Assembly: GCA_947631545.1 (NCBI GenBank) | Contig: CANRLS010000008.1 | Span: 1-46,396, forward strand | From: an uncultured Atopobiaceae bacterium | GTDB lineage: Bacteria; Actinomycetota; Coriobacteriia; Coriobacteriales; Atopobiaceae | DNA: 46,396 nucleotides | Direction of reading: 5' to 3' | Part shown: positions 1 through 7,984 of the stretch, piece by piece | Numbering within the stretch: the first letter of the stretch is position 1 | Layout of the letters: each line of letters begins with the position of its first letter | Notes under the pieces: model-generated | The model's database searches: none | The model's input: the letters and a program-made list of their open reading frames with translations, nothing else | What the model was told of the DNA's origin: nothing | Program-made: the position numbers and the translations under genes

Positions 1-371
1 TGGAAGACGAAGCGGTAGCGCTGGTAGGAGGCGAAGAGTCGGTTCACGAAGCGCTTGATGTTCGTGGCCGACCCCTGGACCTCGAGCTCCACCGATCCGT
101 CCATGTGGTTCTTCACCCAACCCGTGAGGTTCATCGAATCGGCGATGCTCGCGGCGGTGTAGCGAAAGCCCACGCCCTGGCAGCGGCCGGTGAACACCAG
201 ATGCAGGCGGTTCAGCCCCGTGGGATTGGGGAGCGGCAGGCCGCCCGCGTCGTAGGCGGGCTGCGCCGGCATGGCCTGGGGGCGATCGGCGGCCTCGGTG
301 CTCTCGAAGACGGGAGCGTCGTCCGCGCCGGCGTCCCCGGAATCGGGTTTCCTCTGGTGCCTAAAGAACAT
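1..371 (-). CDS. Acylphosphatase, C-terminus cut by window edge
   Basis: Small hydrolase of acyl phosphates in the cytoplasm. Reading the minus strand from ATG at 371 gives about 123 residues before the window ends. After a roughly 50-residue polar N-terminal extension, the acylphosphatase core begins near residue 54. It has the phosphate-binding loop GRCQGVGFR (62-70) with the catalytic Arg70, and GWVKN (84-88) with the catalytic Asn88, so it looks active. The start overlaps the stop of the upstream glycosyltransferase gene by 11 bp (shared ATGTTCTTTAG), which suggests translational coupling in a three-gene operon. The gene is absent from most ORF predictions because its end lies outside the window. 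Family assignment is firm; a role linked to the glycosyltransferases is only inferred from context. Confidence 0.88.
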   Translation of the reverse strand, partial: MFFRHQRKPDSGDAGADDAPVFESTEAADRPQAMPAQPAYDAGGLPLPNPTGLNRLHLVFTGRCQGVGFRYTAASIADSMNLTGWVKNHMDGSVELEVQGSATNIKRFVNRLFASYQRYRFVF

Positions 372-1755
372 CGCCGGCATCCCGGGAACCGTCGGCCGCC
401 GCATCGGCAGCGACGTCTTCGGCCATGGAGGCCGCATCGGCGATGGCCGTCTCGGCGGCTTCGGCCTCGTCCTCGCTCTCGGCCCCGTCGCCAGCCCCGT
501 CCTCGACGATCTCCATGAAGGGCGGCCGCCCCGCCGCGGCGAGATCGCGGTTGAGCGTGTCGAGCGCGCGCAGCTGCCGCTCGGCATCCTTGGCATCGTC
601 GATGAGCGCCTCGTGCTCGGCGATGGCCCGGGCCGAGACGAGCGGCGCGTAGCGATAGAGCGCATCGGACCCGGCCTTGGTCACGGGGTTCTGCTTCAGC
701 CGCGCGAGCGGCCGCCGCACGAAGGGCGCGATCCCCTCATGGGCGAGCGTGTGGCGATAGAAGAGCACCTTGCGGCCGAACCCGCTCGTCTGCTCGGGCC
801 GCTCGAGGACGGCGCGGGCGAAGGCGGCGAGCTCGCCCCGCTCACGGCACCAGCGCGAGAGGTCCTGACCGCTGAAGAAGGCGCGATAGGTGCAGGCGAG
901 GTAGACCTGTACGGTGGTCCGGCCGGGGTTCTCGAGGTAGAGCACGTCGGGCGCGCAGAAGCCCACGCTCCAGAAGAAGAGGTCGCGCCCCCATTTGGCG
1001 AGGAAGCCCATGGCCTGCCAGTCCCTCAGCACGTGCTCGACGATGCGCACATGGTCATGGGCGCGGAGCGTGAGGTCGCCGAAGCGCCCCTCCATGAGCG
1101 AACCGGAACGGGAGGCCCGGTACACATAGGGCTTGGCGCTGATCACCGCGACGCGGCTCGCCCGAGGGTAGAGCTCCAGCAGGAACGCCTGGTCCTCGCC
1201 GAACTCCAGTTCCTCGTCGAAGCGCAGCCCCGTCTCCAAGAGGAGGCCGCGACGGACGGCGACGCGCCAGGCGAAGGGCCGCGTGCCCGGATCGTTCAGG
1301 AGCCCCGCCGAGAAGCCCTCGTAGTAGCAGGTCCTGGGCGAGAGCACGAAGTCCAGCCACCCGTAGGAGGCGCTGGCCGGCCAGACGCGGGCGCCGAAGA
1401 CGACCACGTCCGGCGCGTTCTTCGAGAAGGCGTCGAGGAGGCGCTCGGCGAACCATGGCTCCACGAAGTCGTCGGCATCCACGAAGGCCACGAAATCGCC
1501 GGTGGCGGCTTCGATGCCGGCGTTCCGCGCGCTCGCGAGGCCGCCGTTCGCCTTGTCGACGATCTTCACACGATCGTCAACGGCGGCGTAGAGCTCGAGG
1601 ATGGCGCGGCTCCCGTCGGGCGAGCCGTCGTTCACGCAGACGATCTCGAGCTCGAAAGAGCCGTCCCCCAAGGCCTGGTCGCGCAGGCTCTGGAGGCATT
1701 GGGGCAGGTAGTCCTCGACGTTGTAGACCGGGACGATGACGGAGAGACGGGGCAC
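361..1755 (-). CDS. GT2 family glycosyltransferase with acidic C-terminal tail
   Basis: Predicted cytoplasmic GT-A glycosyltransferase, 464 aa, acting on an unknown wall-glycan acceptor. The N-terminal Rossmann-like domain has SVIVPVYN (5-12), the nucleotide-binding VNDGS (41-45) and the metal-binding DADD (93-96). The middle of the protein carries the usual QDY-like acceptor region (GEDQAF). Residues from about 413 are Ala/Glu/Asp-rich and probably disordered. The start is GTG at 1755, chosen because AGGAG lies 5 nt upstream. It follows the preceding GT2 gene by 27 bp and overlaps the acylphosphatase gene at its 3' end. Donor and acceptor sugars cannot be read from the sequence. Confidence 0.88.
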   Translation of the reverse strand: MPRLSVIVPVYNVEDYLPQCLQSLRDQALGDGSFELEIVCVNDGSPDGSRAILELYAAVDDRVKIVDKANGGLASARNAGIEAATGDFVAFVDADDFVEPWFAERLLDAFSKNAPDVVVFGARVWPASASYGWLDFVLSPRTCYYEGFSAGLLNDPGTRPFAWRVAVRRGLLLETGLRFDEELEFGEDQAFLLELYPRASRVAVISAKPYVYRASRSGSLMEGRFGDLTLRAHDHVRIVEHVLRDWQAMGFLAKWGRDLFFWSVGFCAPDVLYLENPGRTTVQVYLACTYRAFFSGQDLSRWCRERGELAAFARAVLERPEQTSGFGRKVLFYRHTLAHEGIAPFVRRPLARLKQNPVTKAGSDALYRYAPLVSARAIAEHEALIDDAKDAERQLRALDTLNRDLAAAGRPPFMEIVEDGAGDGAESEDEAEAAETAIADAASMAEDVAADAAADGSRDAGDVL

Positions 1756-1782
1756 GGCAGCTCCTGGTTCGAGAGGCGTCGG

Positions 1783-2865
1783 TTAGGCGGTGATGCGGTC
1801 GGTGATGCTTCGGGCGAAGGCTCTGGCGGCAAGCGCCGGGCCGCCGGCATCCAGGTACTTCCGCAGCGTCTCCTGCTTGCCGCTGCTTCCGTCGAGCACG
1901 AGGTCGTGCATGGGCTCGAAGATCTCGGGCTCCTGGATGATGAAGGCGCGGTGGCGCCAGGCGCCGGGGGCGAAGAGCGTGGGATCGGCGTAGCCCGCCT
2001 TGTCCTCGGCCATGAAGTCCGAGCGCATGCGGTCGAGGAAGGCGGGTCTGAACTCCGGTGCCAGACGGTCGTAGTTCCAGAGGTAGGTGTCGTAGCGCAT
2101 GCGGCAGGTGGTGGGCAGGAGCCAATCGGGGAGCTCCGGATGGGCCGCCAGGTAATCGAGCATGCCCTGGTACTCGTCGCAGACGCAGAAGACCTTGGCG
2201 GGCGAGTTCACCGACGAGCCCTCGTTGTCCTGCCGGTAGTGCACGAAGGCCTCGTTCATGAGATAGCAGGTCCTCGCCTGGGCGAGGGCGCGGAAGTTGA
2301 AGCCGGCGTCCTGGTAGGAGGCGCCGGGCGTGGGAAGACAGCGCACCTCGCCCTCATCCAGCAGCTCCTTGCGGTAGATGGCGCTCCAGATGCTGGGCTT
2401 TCGGAAGAAGACCTCGCGCTCGCATTCGGGCCAGACGAGGCCCGAGAGGCTCCGCTCGCACCAGTTGAAGCGCCGCACGTAGCCGCCCATCGTCCAGTGG
2501 AGGAAGAAGTCGGCCTTGACGAGCGGAACGCCGTGGCGCTCGCCGCAGGCGACCATCCGCTCGTAGGCTTGAGGCTCGATGAAGTCGTCGCTCTCGAGGA
2601 TCGTCACCCACTCTCCCCGGGCGCGCTCGATCCCCTGGTTGATGGAGTCGCCGTAGCCGCTGTTGGCCTTGTCGATCGCGCTGAACCGCGAATCGCCGTC
2701 CACGTAGCGCTGTATGATCTGGCGCGAACCGTCGGTGGATCCGTCGTTCACGCAGATGACCTCGATGTCGGCGAGGGTCTGGGCCGCGAGGGAGGCCAGG
2801 CATTCGTCGAGGAACGCCTCGACGTTGAAGATGGGGACGACGACCGAGACCACCGGTGAGCCCAT
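1783..2865 (-). CDS. GT2 family glycosyltransferase
   Basis: Predicted GT-A fold glycosyltransferase of 360 aa. SVVVPIFN (7-14), VNDGST (39-44) and the DxD-type ESDD (91-94) identify the GT2 family. The sequence resembles capsule and O-antigen side-branch transferases such as those annotated WfgS/CpsI-like, so it probably adds a hexose to a lipid-linked glycan. The start at 2865 is preferred over an upstream in-frame ATG at 2910: GAGAGAGGG sits just before 2865, the GT2 fold begins immediately there, and a -10-like TATCAT overlaps the 2910 ATG. It is the first gene of the minus-strand operon with the 464-aa GT2 and the acylphosphatase. A hairpin at 2962-2993 separates it from the upstream acylphosphatase-like gene. 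Confidence 0.87.
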   Translation of the reverse strand: MGSPVVSVVVPIFNVEAFLDECLASLAAQTLADIEVICVNDGSTDGSRQIIQRYVDGDSRFSAIDKANSGYGDSINQGIERARGEWVTILESDDFIEPQAYERMVACGERHGVPLVKADFFLHWTMGGYVRRFNWCERSLSGLVWPECEREVFFRKPSIWSAIYRKELLDEGEVRCLPTPGASYQDAGFNFRALAQARTCYLMNEAFVHYRQDNEGSSVNSPAKVFCVCDEYQGMLDYLAAHPELPDWLLPTTCRMRYDTYLWNYDRLAPEFRPAFLDRMRSDFMAEDKAGYADPTLFAPGAWRHRAFIIQEPEIFEPMHDLVLDGSSGKQETLRKYLDAGGPALAARAFARSITDRITA

Positions 2866-2908
2866 GATGCGACCCTCTCTCCTCGAGCCTTGCACCGTCT
2901 CGGCTCCC

Positions 2909-2914
2909 ATGATA
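2909..2914 (-). promoter_or_regulatory. Putative -10 element of the minus-strand GT2-acylphosphatase operon
   Basis: TATCAT on the minus strand, about 44 nt before the chosen GT2 start at 2865. No good -35 is seen; a TCTTGG lies 17 bp upstream. Its position downstream of the hairpin at 2962-2993 fits a new transcription unit. Confidence 0.4.
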
Positions 2915-2961
2915 CGGGATGCGCCCCGCCGCCAAGAACGCGCCGGGGCGGTGCCGATACG

Positions 2962-2993
2962 CGGGGAGCCGGCCCCGAAGGACCGGCTCCCCG
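2962..2993 (-). terminator. Hairpin terminator after the acylphosphatase-like gene
   Basis: A perfect 11-bp inverted repeat (CGGGGAGCCGG and its complement) with a 10-nt loop, 20 bp beyond the stop of the minus-strand acylphosphatase-like gene. There is no U-tract, as is common in high-GC actinobacteria, so termination is inferred from stem strength and position. Confidence 0.5.
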
Positions 2994-3012
2994 TCTCGAT
3001 CGGCGCTTCGCG

Positions 3013-3396
3013 CTAGACGCTCGCGACGTTCTTGCTCTGGAACCCCTGCTCGTCCACGACGGGCTTCAGCTCCTCGAGGTCCGCGAGGCTGTAGAGGACG
3101 CCCGTGGACTCGTTGTCCACCATCGTCTTCTCGTAGCTCTTGACCTTGGAGGCCGGTCCCTGCACCACGAGGTCGGCGATGCCGTGGTAGGCACGGCTGA
3201 TCCAGCCGGTGAGGCCGAGCTTCTCGGCAGTCTCCGTGGCGGTGTAGATGAACTGACCGTCGTTCACCTGGCCGGCATAGCTCAGATGGACGCGGCGCAT
3301 GGGCTCAGCGGGTTCGCTCTTCTGGTTGACGATCTCGGGCTCTTTGACCTTCGTACGGCGAAGGTGCATGCCCTGCCCCTTTTCCTGACGTTTCAT
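3013..3396 (-). CDS. Acylphosphatase-like protein lacking both catalytic residues
   Basis: A 127-aa protein. The segment from about residue 34 aligns by eye with the acylphosphatase encoded at 1-371: RRVHLSYAG for the first strand, a TGW turn at 63-65, and LVVQG for the third strand. The catalytic Arg position is Ile50 (FIY instead of FRY) and the catalytic Asn position is Arg68 (GWISR instead of GWVKN), and the glycine-rich phosphate loop is replaced by VNDGQ. Phosphatase activity is therefore unlikely. It may keep a structural or binding role. The ATG at 3396 has AAGGA 7 nt upstream. It is monocistronic, ended by the hairpin at 2962-2993, and divergent from the ABC transporter. Fold assignment is by pattern only. 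Confidence 0.7.
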   Translation of the reverse strand: MKRQEKGQGMHLRRTKVKEPEIVNQKSEPAEPMRRVHLSYAGQVNDGQFIYTATETAEKLGLTGWISRAYHGIADLVVQGPASKVKSYEKTMVDNESTGVLYSLADLEELKPVVDEQGFQSKNVASV

Positions 3397-3485
3397 GGCA
3401 GGTCCTTACAGCGTGTCCGGTACGTTCCCCCCGCACCAGGCCCTATTGGAAGCGCAACGGCTCTTTAGGGTTGTGGGTAGACCGT

Positions 3486-3504
3486 GAACGCTCGCGAACG
3501 GTCG
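3486..3504. repeat. Two direct repeats GAACGnTCG phased by 10 bp
   Basis: GAACGCTCG at 3486-3494 and GAACGGTCG at 3496-3504, one helical turn apart, in the divergent intergenic region. This arrangement suits a tandem-binding regulator, but no regulator gene lies nearby. Confidence 0.4.
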
Positions 3505-3510
3505 AAAATG

Positions 3511-3533
3511 GGGCGCCTGCGGTCGTGGCGCCC
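3511..3533. repeat. 7-bp inverted repeat GGGCGCC-N9-GGCGCCC
   Basis: Perfect 7-bp arms with a 9-nt spacer, immediately after the direct repeats at 3486-3504. It could be an operator or an RNA hairpin on either strand. Confidence 0.45.
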
Positions 3534-3720
3534 AACATGGCGCGTTCCCTCGGGTTGCGCTGCGAGGTGCGCTCCGCAAGCGGCTCCGGTGCGCATGCGC
3601 GAGGTCTCGGCACCCTCGCCCGCAGCTGCGCGATTGCTTTAGGATTTGGAGACCGTTTCGCCCCCTAGCCAACCTTCCGCCGCTGCTGAGGGGGCCCGCG
3701 CCGGGAGGGAGAGGCGCCCT

Positions 3721-4422
3721 GTGGCCTTCATCGAGTTCAGGGATGTGCTCAAGGTCTACCACATGGGCGATGTGGAGGTTCAGGCCGTGAACGGCATGGA
3801 CTTCGACATCGAGGAGGGCGAGCTCTGCGTCATCGTGGGGCCCTCCGGCGCCGGCAAGACGACGGTGCTCAACATGCTCGGCGGCATGGATCAGGTCACG
3901 GCGGGCTCCATCAGGCTCGGCGATCGCCTCGTGAGCTCGATGGACGAGCGCGAGCTCACGTTCTACCGCCGCTATGACATCGGCTTCGTGTTCCAGTTCT
4001 ACAACCTCGTGGCGAACCTCACCGCCCGCGAGAACGTGGAGCTGGCGAGTCAGATCTGCCCCAACCCGCTGCCGGCCGAGAAGGTCATGGCGCAGGTGGG
4101 GCTCGAGCATCGCATGGACAACTTCCCGGCCCAGCTCTCGGGCGGTGAGCAGCAGCGGGTGGCCATCGCGCGGGCGCTTGCCAAGAACCCCCAGCTCATG
4201 CTCTGCGACGAGCCCACGGGCGCCCTCGACTACCAAACCGGCAAGCAGATCCTGAAGCTCCTTCAGGACACCTGCCACGAGACGGGCCGCACCGTGGCCA
4301 TCGTCACCCACAACCTGGCCTTCACCCAGATCGCCGACCGCGTGATCCACGTGCACGAGGGCCGGGCCCGCGAGATCGAGCTGAACCCGCATCCGGCAGA
4401 CGCCCTCACGGTTGAGTGGTAG
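3721..4422 (+). CDS. ABC transporter ATP-binding protein, MacB/LolD type
   Basis: Cytoplasmic ATPase subunit of an ABC transporter, 233 aa, the usual length for the family. Walker A GPSGAGKT is at 40-47, the Q-loop Gln92 in FVFQ, signature LSGGE at 139-143, Walker B LMLCDE at 159-164 followed by PTGALD, and an H-loop THN near the C-terminus. The PTGALD motif and the partner permease place it in the MacB/LolD/FtsE group, which drives mechanotransmission rather than classical transport. The start is GTG at 3721 with GGAGGGAGAGG just upstream; an in-frame TTG at 3646 would add 25 residues unlike the family. The permease gene begins 7 bp after the stop. Confidence 0.92.
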   Translation: MAFIEFRDVLKVYHMGDVEVQAVNGMDFDIEEGELCVIVGPSGAGKTTVLNMLGGMDQVTAGSIRLGDRLVSSMDERELTFYRRYDIGFVFQFYNLVANLTARENVELASQICPNPLPAEKVMAQVGLEHRMDNFPAQLSGGEQQRVAIARALAKNPQLMLCDEPTGALDYQTGKQILKLLQDTCHETGRTVAIVTHNLAFTQIADRVIHVHEGRAREIELNPHPADALTVEW

Positions 4423-4429
4423 CCCGCCG

Positions 4430-7400
4430 ATGAGGAGCGCCTTCGTCACCGAGGTCGTCCGCTCCGTGCGGCATTCGATGGGCCGCTTTCTGGCCATCGT
4501 GGCCATCGTGGCCATCGGCTGCGGGTTCTTCGCCGGGCTCCGCATGACGGGGGTCGGCATGCGCAAATCGGCCGATGCCTGGTACGACGGCACGAACCTC
4601 TACGACTTGGAGCTCGTCTCGACCCTGGGGCTCACGGACGCCACGGTGGCCGACGTCGCTGAGACGCCGGGGATCACGGCCGTCATGCCCACCCGCTCGG
4701 TGGACGTCATGGCCTCCATGGGCGAGAACCAGCTCGCCTGCAAGATCGCGAGCTTCGATGCGGAGGCGGCTGGCGATTCGACCTTCGATGGGCGCGTGGT
4801 GGTGGGTTCGGACGAGGCCGACTATCTGAACCGGCTCATCCTGCGCACCGGGCGCTGGCCCGAGGCCGATGACGAATGCGTCGTGCTCGAGGAGCGCGCC
4901 GAGCATCTGGGGGACGCCGATTCGGTCCACGTGCTCTACGGCGCGAGCTCGCTCGACGGCGTGCTCGCCTGCCGGGACTTCACCGTGGTGGGGACCGTGA
5001 GTTCGAGCACCTATACGGCGAGCACCTCGCTCGCGCCGACGACGCTCGGATCGGGACTCCTGCAGCAGGTGGTCTACGTGCCCGATGGCGCCTTCGATGC
5101 CGATGCCCCCTATACCGAGTGCTACCTGCGCGTGGGGGATGCCTCGGGAGAGGTCACCGCCACCGACGCCTACCAGGAGGAGGTGGATGCCGTCGCCGAC
5201 ACGCTCGAGCTGAGGCTCGCCGAATTCGCCGATGCCCGGCTGGAGGAGATCCGCTCCGAGGCCCAGGGCACCCTCGACGAGAACCGGGCCACGTTCGAGA
5301 GGGAGAGGGCCGACGCGCTGAAGGAGCTGGACGACGCCAAGGCGGAGCTGGACGACGCCGAGGCCCAGCTGGCCGATGCCCGACGCCAGCTCGAGGACGG
5401 CCATGCCGCCTATGACGATGGCGCGACGCGGCTCTCCCAGAGCCGACGGCAGCTCCAGGAGGGCGAGGCCCAGTGGGAGAGCGGCCGGGCAGAGCTCGCC
5501 GACGGACGCGCCCAGCTGGAGGCGGGGGAGCGCGAGCTCGCCGATGCCGAGGCCGCCTTCCAAGCGGAGCTGGCGAGGTTCGAGGAGGCCGAGGGCGCCT
5601 ACGAGCAGGGCCTTGCGCAGTGGCAGGCCGGCGTGGACCAGCTCCTGGGGTCGGTCTCGGCGCTCACCGGCGGCGCCACCACCATCGACGGCGCCCGAAG
5701 CGCCCTCGCCGAGACCGTCTCCCAGCTTGAGGGGGCCGTTGCCGCCGGCGTGCCCGGCGCAGAAGAGCAGCTCGCCCAGGCCCGGGCCGCGCAGGGCCAG
5801 TTCGAGGCCGGCGCGGCTCAGCTCGAGGAGAGCAAGGGCGCGCTCGACGGCGCCAAGGAAGAGCTCGATGCGGCCCGGCCCCAGGTGGAGGCGGGCCGAG
5901 CCCAGCTCGACGAGGCGCGCCGACAGGTGGAGGAGAGCCGCCGCCAGGTCGATGCCGCCCAGGACCAGCTCGACGCCTCCCGCGCGCAGCTCGACAGCGG
6001 CTGGTCCGAGCTCCGGAGCGGCGAGCGCCAGCTCGCCGGATCCAAGGCCGACCTCGACGACGGCTGGTCCGAGTACCGAAGCGGTCGCGCCGACTACGAG
6101 GACGGTCTCGCCACCTACGAGCGCGAGCGCTCCGACGCCCTCGAGAGGCTCGCCGACGCCGAGAGGGAGCTCGACGACGCCCAGGCGAAGATCGACGACC
6201 TCGAGGGCCCCGACATCTTCGTTCTCGACCGCACCAAGAACTACGGGGCCGCCTCGTATTCCAACGACTCCGAGCGCATCGACGCCATCGCGAGCGTCTT
6301 CCCGTTCTTCTTCTTCGTGGTGGCGGCGCTCGTGGCCCTCACCACCATGACCCGCATGGTGGAGGACGAGCGCGTCCTCATCGGCACCTACAAGGCGCTC
6401 GGCTACTCCACGCTCAAGATCTCATCGAAGTACCTCGCCTACGCGGCCATCGCGAGTGCCGTGGGGGCGCTCATCGGCATCGCGATCATGTCGCAGCTCC
6501 TGCCCTGGGTGATCGCCCAGGCCTACTCCATCGCCTATCCCGTGCCCGAACGGCCCTTCCCGCTCCCCGTGGAGATCGCCCCCGCCCTCTGGGCGTTCGC
6601 GCTGGGCGTGGGCTGCACCCTCGCCGCCACGCTCGCGAGCTGCCTGTCCTCGCTTCGCGAGAGCCCGGCCGCGCTCATGCAACCCAAGGCCCCCAAGGTG
6701 GGCAAGCGCATCCTCATCGAGCGCGTGGGGCCCCTCTGGCGGCGGTTCAGCTTCTCGTGGAAGGTCACCGCGAGGAACATCTTCCGCTACAAGCGGCGCT
6801 TCCTCATGACGGTGATCGGCATCGCGGGCTGCACGGCGCTCCTCGTCACGGGCTTCGGCGTGCGCGACGCCATCCAGGACATCATCGACATCCAGTACGG
6901 CCAGATCGTGCACCACGATGTGGTGGTGGGCCTCGCCGAGGGGGCCACGACGGGCGAGGTGGCGGACGTCGAGGACTACCTCGGCCGGGAGGCGGGCGCC
7001 GGGGAGCTCGTGGACGCCGACACCGAGAACGTCGTCCTGCGCGATGCCGATGGCGCGGGCGAGGACCGCAACGTCCAGGTCATCTGCCCCGAGGACCTGG
7101 CCCAGTTCGAGGGCATCCGGACCTTGCGCGTCCGCCGTACGCAGGAGCCGATCCCCTTCGAGGACGATTCGGTGATCCTCTCCGAGAAGCTCGCCACCAA
7201 CCTCGGCGTGGGGCCGGGGGACGAGGTGCGCCTCTACGAGCCCGACGAGGCGGGCAACGTCACGAGCGAGGGCGTGCCCGTGACCGTCACCGGCGTCACC
7301 GAGAACTACCTGCAGAACTTCGCCTTCATGGGCCATGCGGCCTACGAGGAGGCGTTCGGCGAGGCGCCCGCCTTCGACACCATCTACACCACGATGGACG

Positions 7401-7915
7401 ACGATCCCGCGCTCCGGACGGAGGTGGCCGAGCACCTCCAGGCCATGCCCGACGTGGATACGGTCCTCTTCGAGGACGAGATGATCGACACCTACACGAC
7501 GATGCTCCACAGCGTGGACCTCGTGATGATCGTGCTCATCGTCTCGGCCGCGGCCCTCGCCTTCGTCGTGCTCTACAACCTCGCCAACATCAACATCTCG
7601 GAGCGCGTGCGCGAGATCGCGAGCCTGAAGGTCCTCGGGTTCACCAGGAACGAGGTGAACCTCTACGTCTTCCGCGAGATCCTCCTCATCGTGCTCATGG
7701 GAGCCGCGGTGGGGCTCGTGCTCGGCGTCTTCTTCGAGGGCTACGTGATCGTGACGGCCGAGGTGGACGCGGCCATGTTCGGTCGCGAGATCCATTGGCC
7801 GAGCTACGTCTACGCCTTCGCGCTCACGATGGCCTTCTGCGGCCTCGTGCTCGTGGCCATGATCCCCAAGCTGAACGCCATCGACATGGTCGAGTCGCTG
7901 AAGAGCGTGGAGTGA
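4430..7915 (+). CDS. FtsX-type ABC permease with long extracytoplasmic coiled coil
   Basis: Membrane subunit of about 1161 aa paired with the preceding ATPase. The first transmembrane helix is at about 19-38. Next comes an extracytoplasmic domain and, at about 258-600, a heptad-rich coiled coil dominated by AQLD/RQLEE-like repeats. The first FtsX permease domain (three helices) starts near 620, followed by another helix near 785, a second periplasmic-type domain, and the second FtsX domain with three helices from about 1030. The predicted total is eight helices. Permeases of this kind in Gram-positives export peptides or lipids or pass a signal to wall enzymes; the substrate is not evident. 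ATG 4430 is chosen; an in-frame TTG at 4412 overlaps the ATPase gene. Confidence 0.9.
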   Translation: MRSAFVTEVVRSVRHSMGRFLAIVAIVAIGCGFFAGLRMTGVGMRKSADAWYDGTNLYDLELVSTLGLTDATVADVAETPGITAVMPTRSVDVMASMGENQLACKIASFDAEAAGDSTFDGRVVVGSDEADYLNRLILRTGRWPEADDECVVLEERAEHLGDADSVHVLYGASSLDGVLACRDFTVVGTVSSSTYTASTSLAPTTLGSGLLQQVVYVPDGAFDADAPYTECYLRVGDASGEVTATDAYQEEVDAVADTLELRLAEFADARLEEIRSEAQGTLDENRATFERERADALKELDDAKAELDDAEAQLADARRQLEDGHAAYDDGATRLSQSRRQLQEGEAQWESGRAELADGRAQLEAGERELADAEAAFQAELARFEEAEGAYEQGLAQWQAGVDQLLGSVSALTGGATTIDGARSALAETVSQLEGAVAAGVPGAEEQLAQARAAQGQFEAGAAQLEESKGALDGAKEELDAARPQVEAGRAQLDEARRQVEESRRQVDAAQDQLDASRAQLDSGWSELRSGERQLAGSKADLDDGWSEYRSGRADYEDGLATYERERSDALERLADAERELDDAQAKIDDLEGPDIFVLDRTKNYGAASYSNDSERIDAIASVFPFFFFVVAALVALTTMTRMVEDERVLIGTYKALGYSTLKISSKYLAYAAIASAVGALIGIAIMSQLLPWVIAQAYSIAYPVPERPFPLPVEIAPALWAFALGVGCTLAATLASCLSSLRESPAALMQPKAPKVGKRILIERVGPLWRRFSFSWKVTARNIFRYKRRFLMTVIGIAGCTALLVTGFGVRDAIQDIIDIQYGQIVHHDVVVGLAEGATTGEVADVEDYLGREAGAGELVDADTENVVLRDADGAGEDRNVQVICPEDLAQFEGIRTLRVRRTQEPIPFEDDSVILSEKLATNLGVGPGDEVRLYEPDEAGNVTSEGVPVTVTGVTENYLQNFAFMGHAAYEEAFGEAPAFDTIYTTMDDDPALRTEVAEHLQAMPDVDTVLFEDEMIDTYTTMLHSVDLVMIVLIVSAAALAFVVLYNLANINISERVREIASLKVLGFTRNEVNLYVFREILLIVLMGAAVGLVLGVFFEGYVIVTAEVDAAMFGREIHWPSYVYAFALTMAFCGLVLVAMIPKLNAIDMVESLKSVE

Positions 7916-7984
7916 GGGTCAACGACTGAGGCGCGCCCCCGCCCCCAGCCAGCGGGCGAGACGGCCCCTTCGCCTCCCGTCACG

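Larger units (their letters stand above)
3397..3720. other. Divergent regulatory region between acylphosphatase-like gene and ABC transporter
   Basis: About 320 bp with no convincing gene. It must hold promoters for both directions. A TAGGAT (3640-3645) could be the -10 of the ABC transporter, 75 bp before its start. Two repeat structures are listed separately: phased direct repeats at 3486-3504 and an inverted repeat at 3511-3533. No tRNA, other RNA gene or small ORF with a good ribosome binding site is visible. Confidence 0.6.

Noticed and set aside
271-2859. 862-aa open frame on the plus strand
   Set aside because: It lies antisense to two clear GT2 genes; long antisense frames are expected with strong G/C third-position bias. 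The protein is Glu/Val/Gly/Arg-rich with no recognisable family.
3646-3720. TTG start for the ABC ATPase adding 25 residues
   Set aside because: The extra residues are unlike the family, and a GTG with a strong ribosome binding site lies at 3721.
5205-6210. Tandem DNA repeats or CRISPR-like array
   Set aside because: The repetition follows codons of a coiled coil and the repeat units vary. No CRISPR array or cas gene is present in the window.
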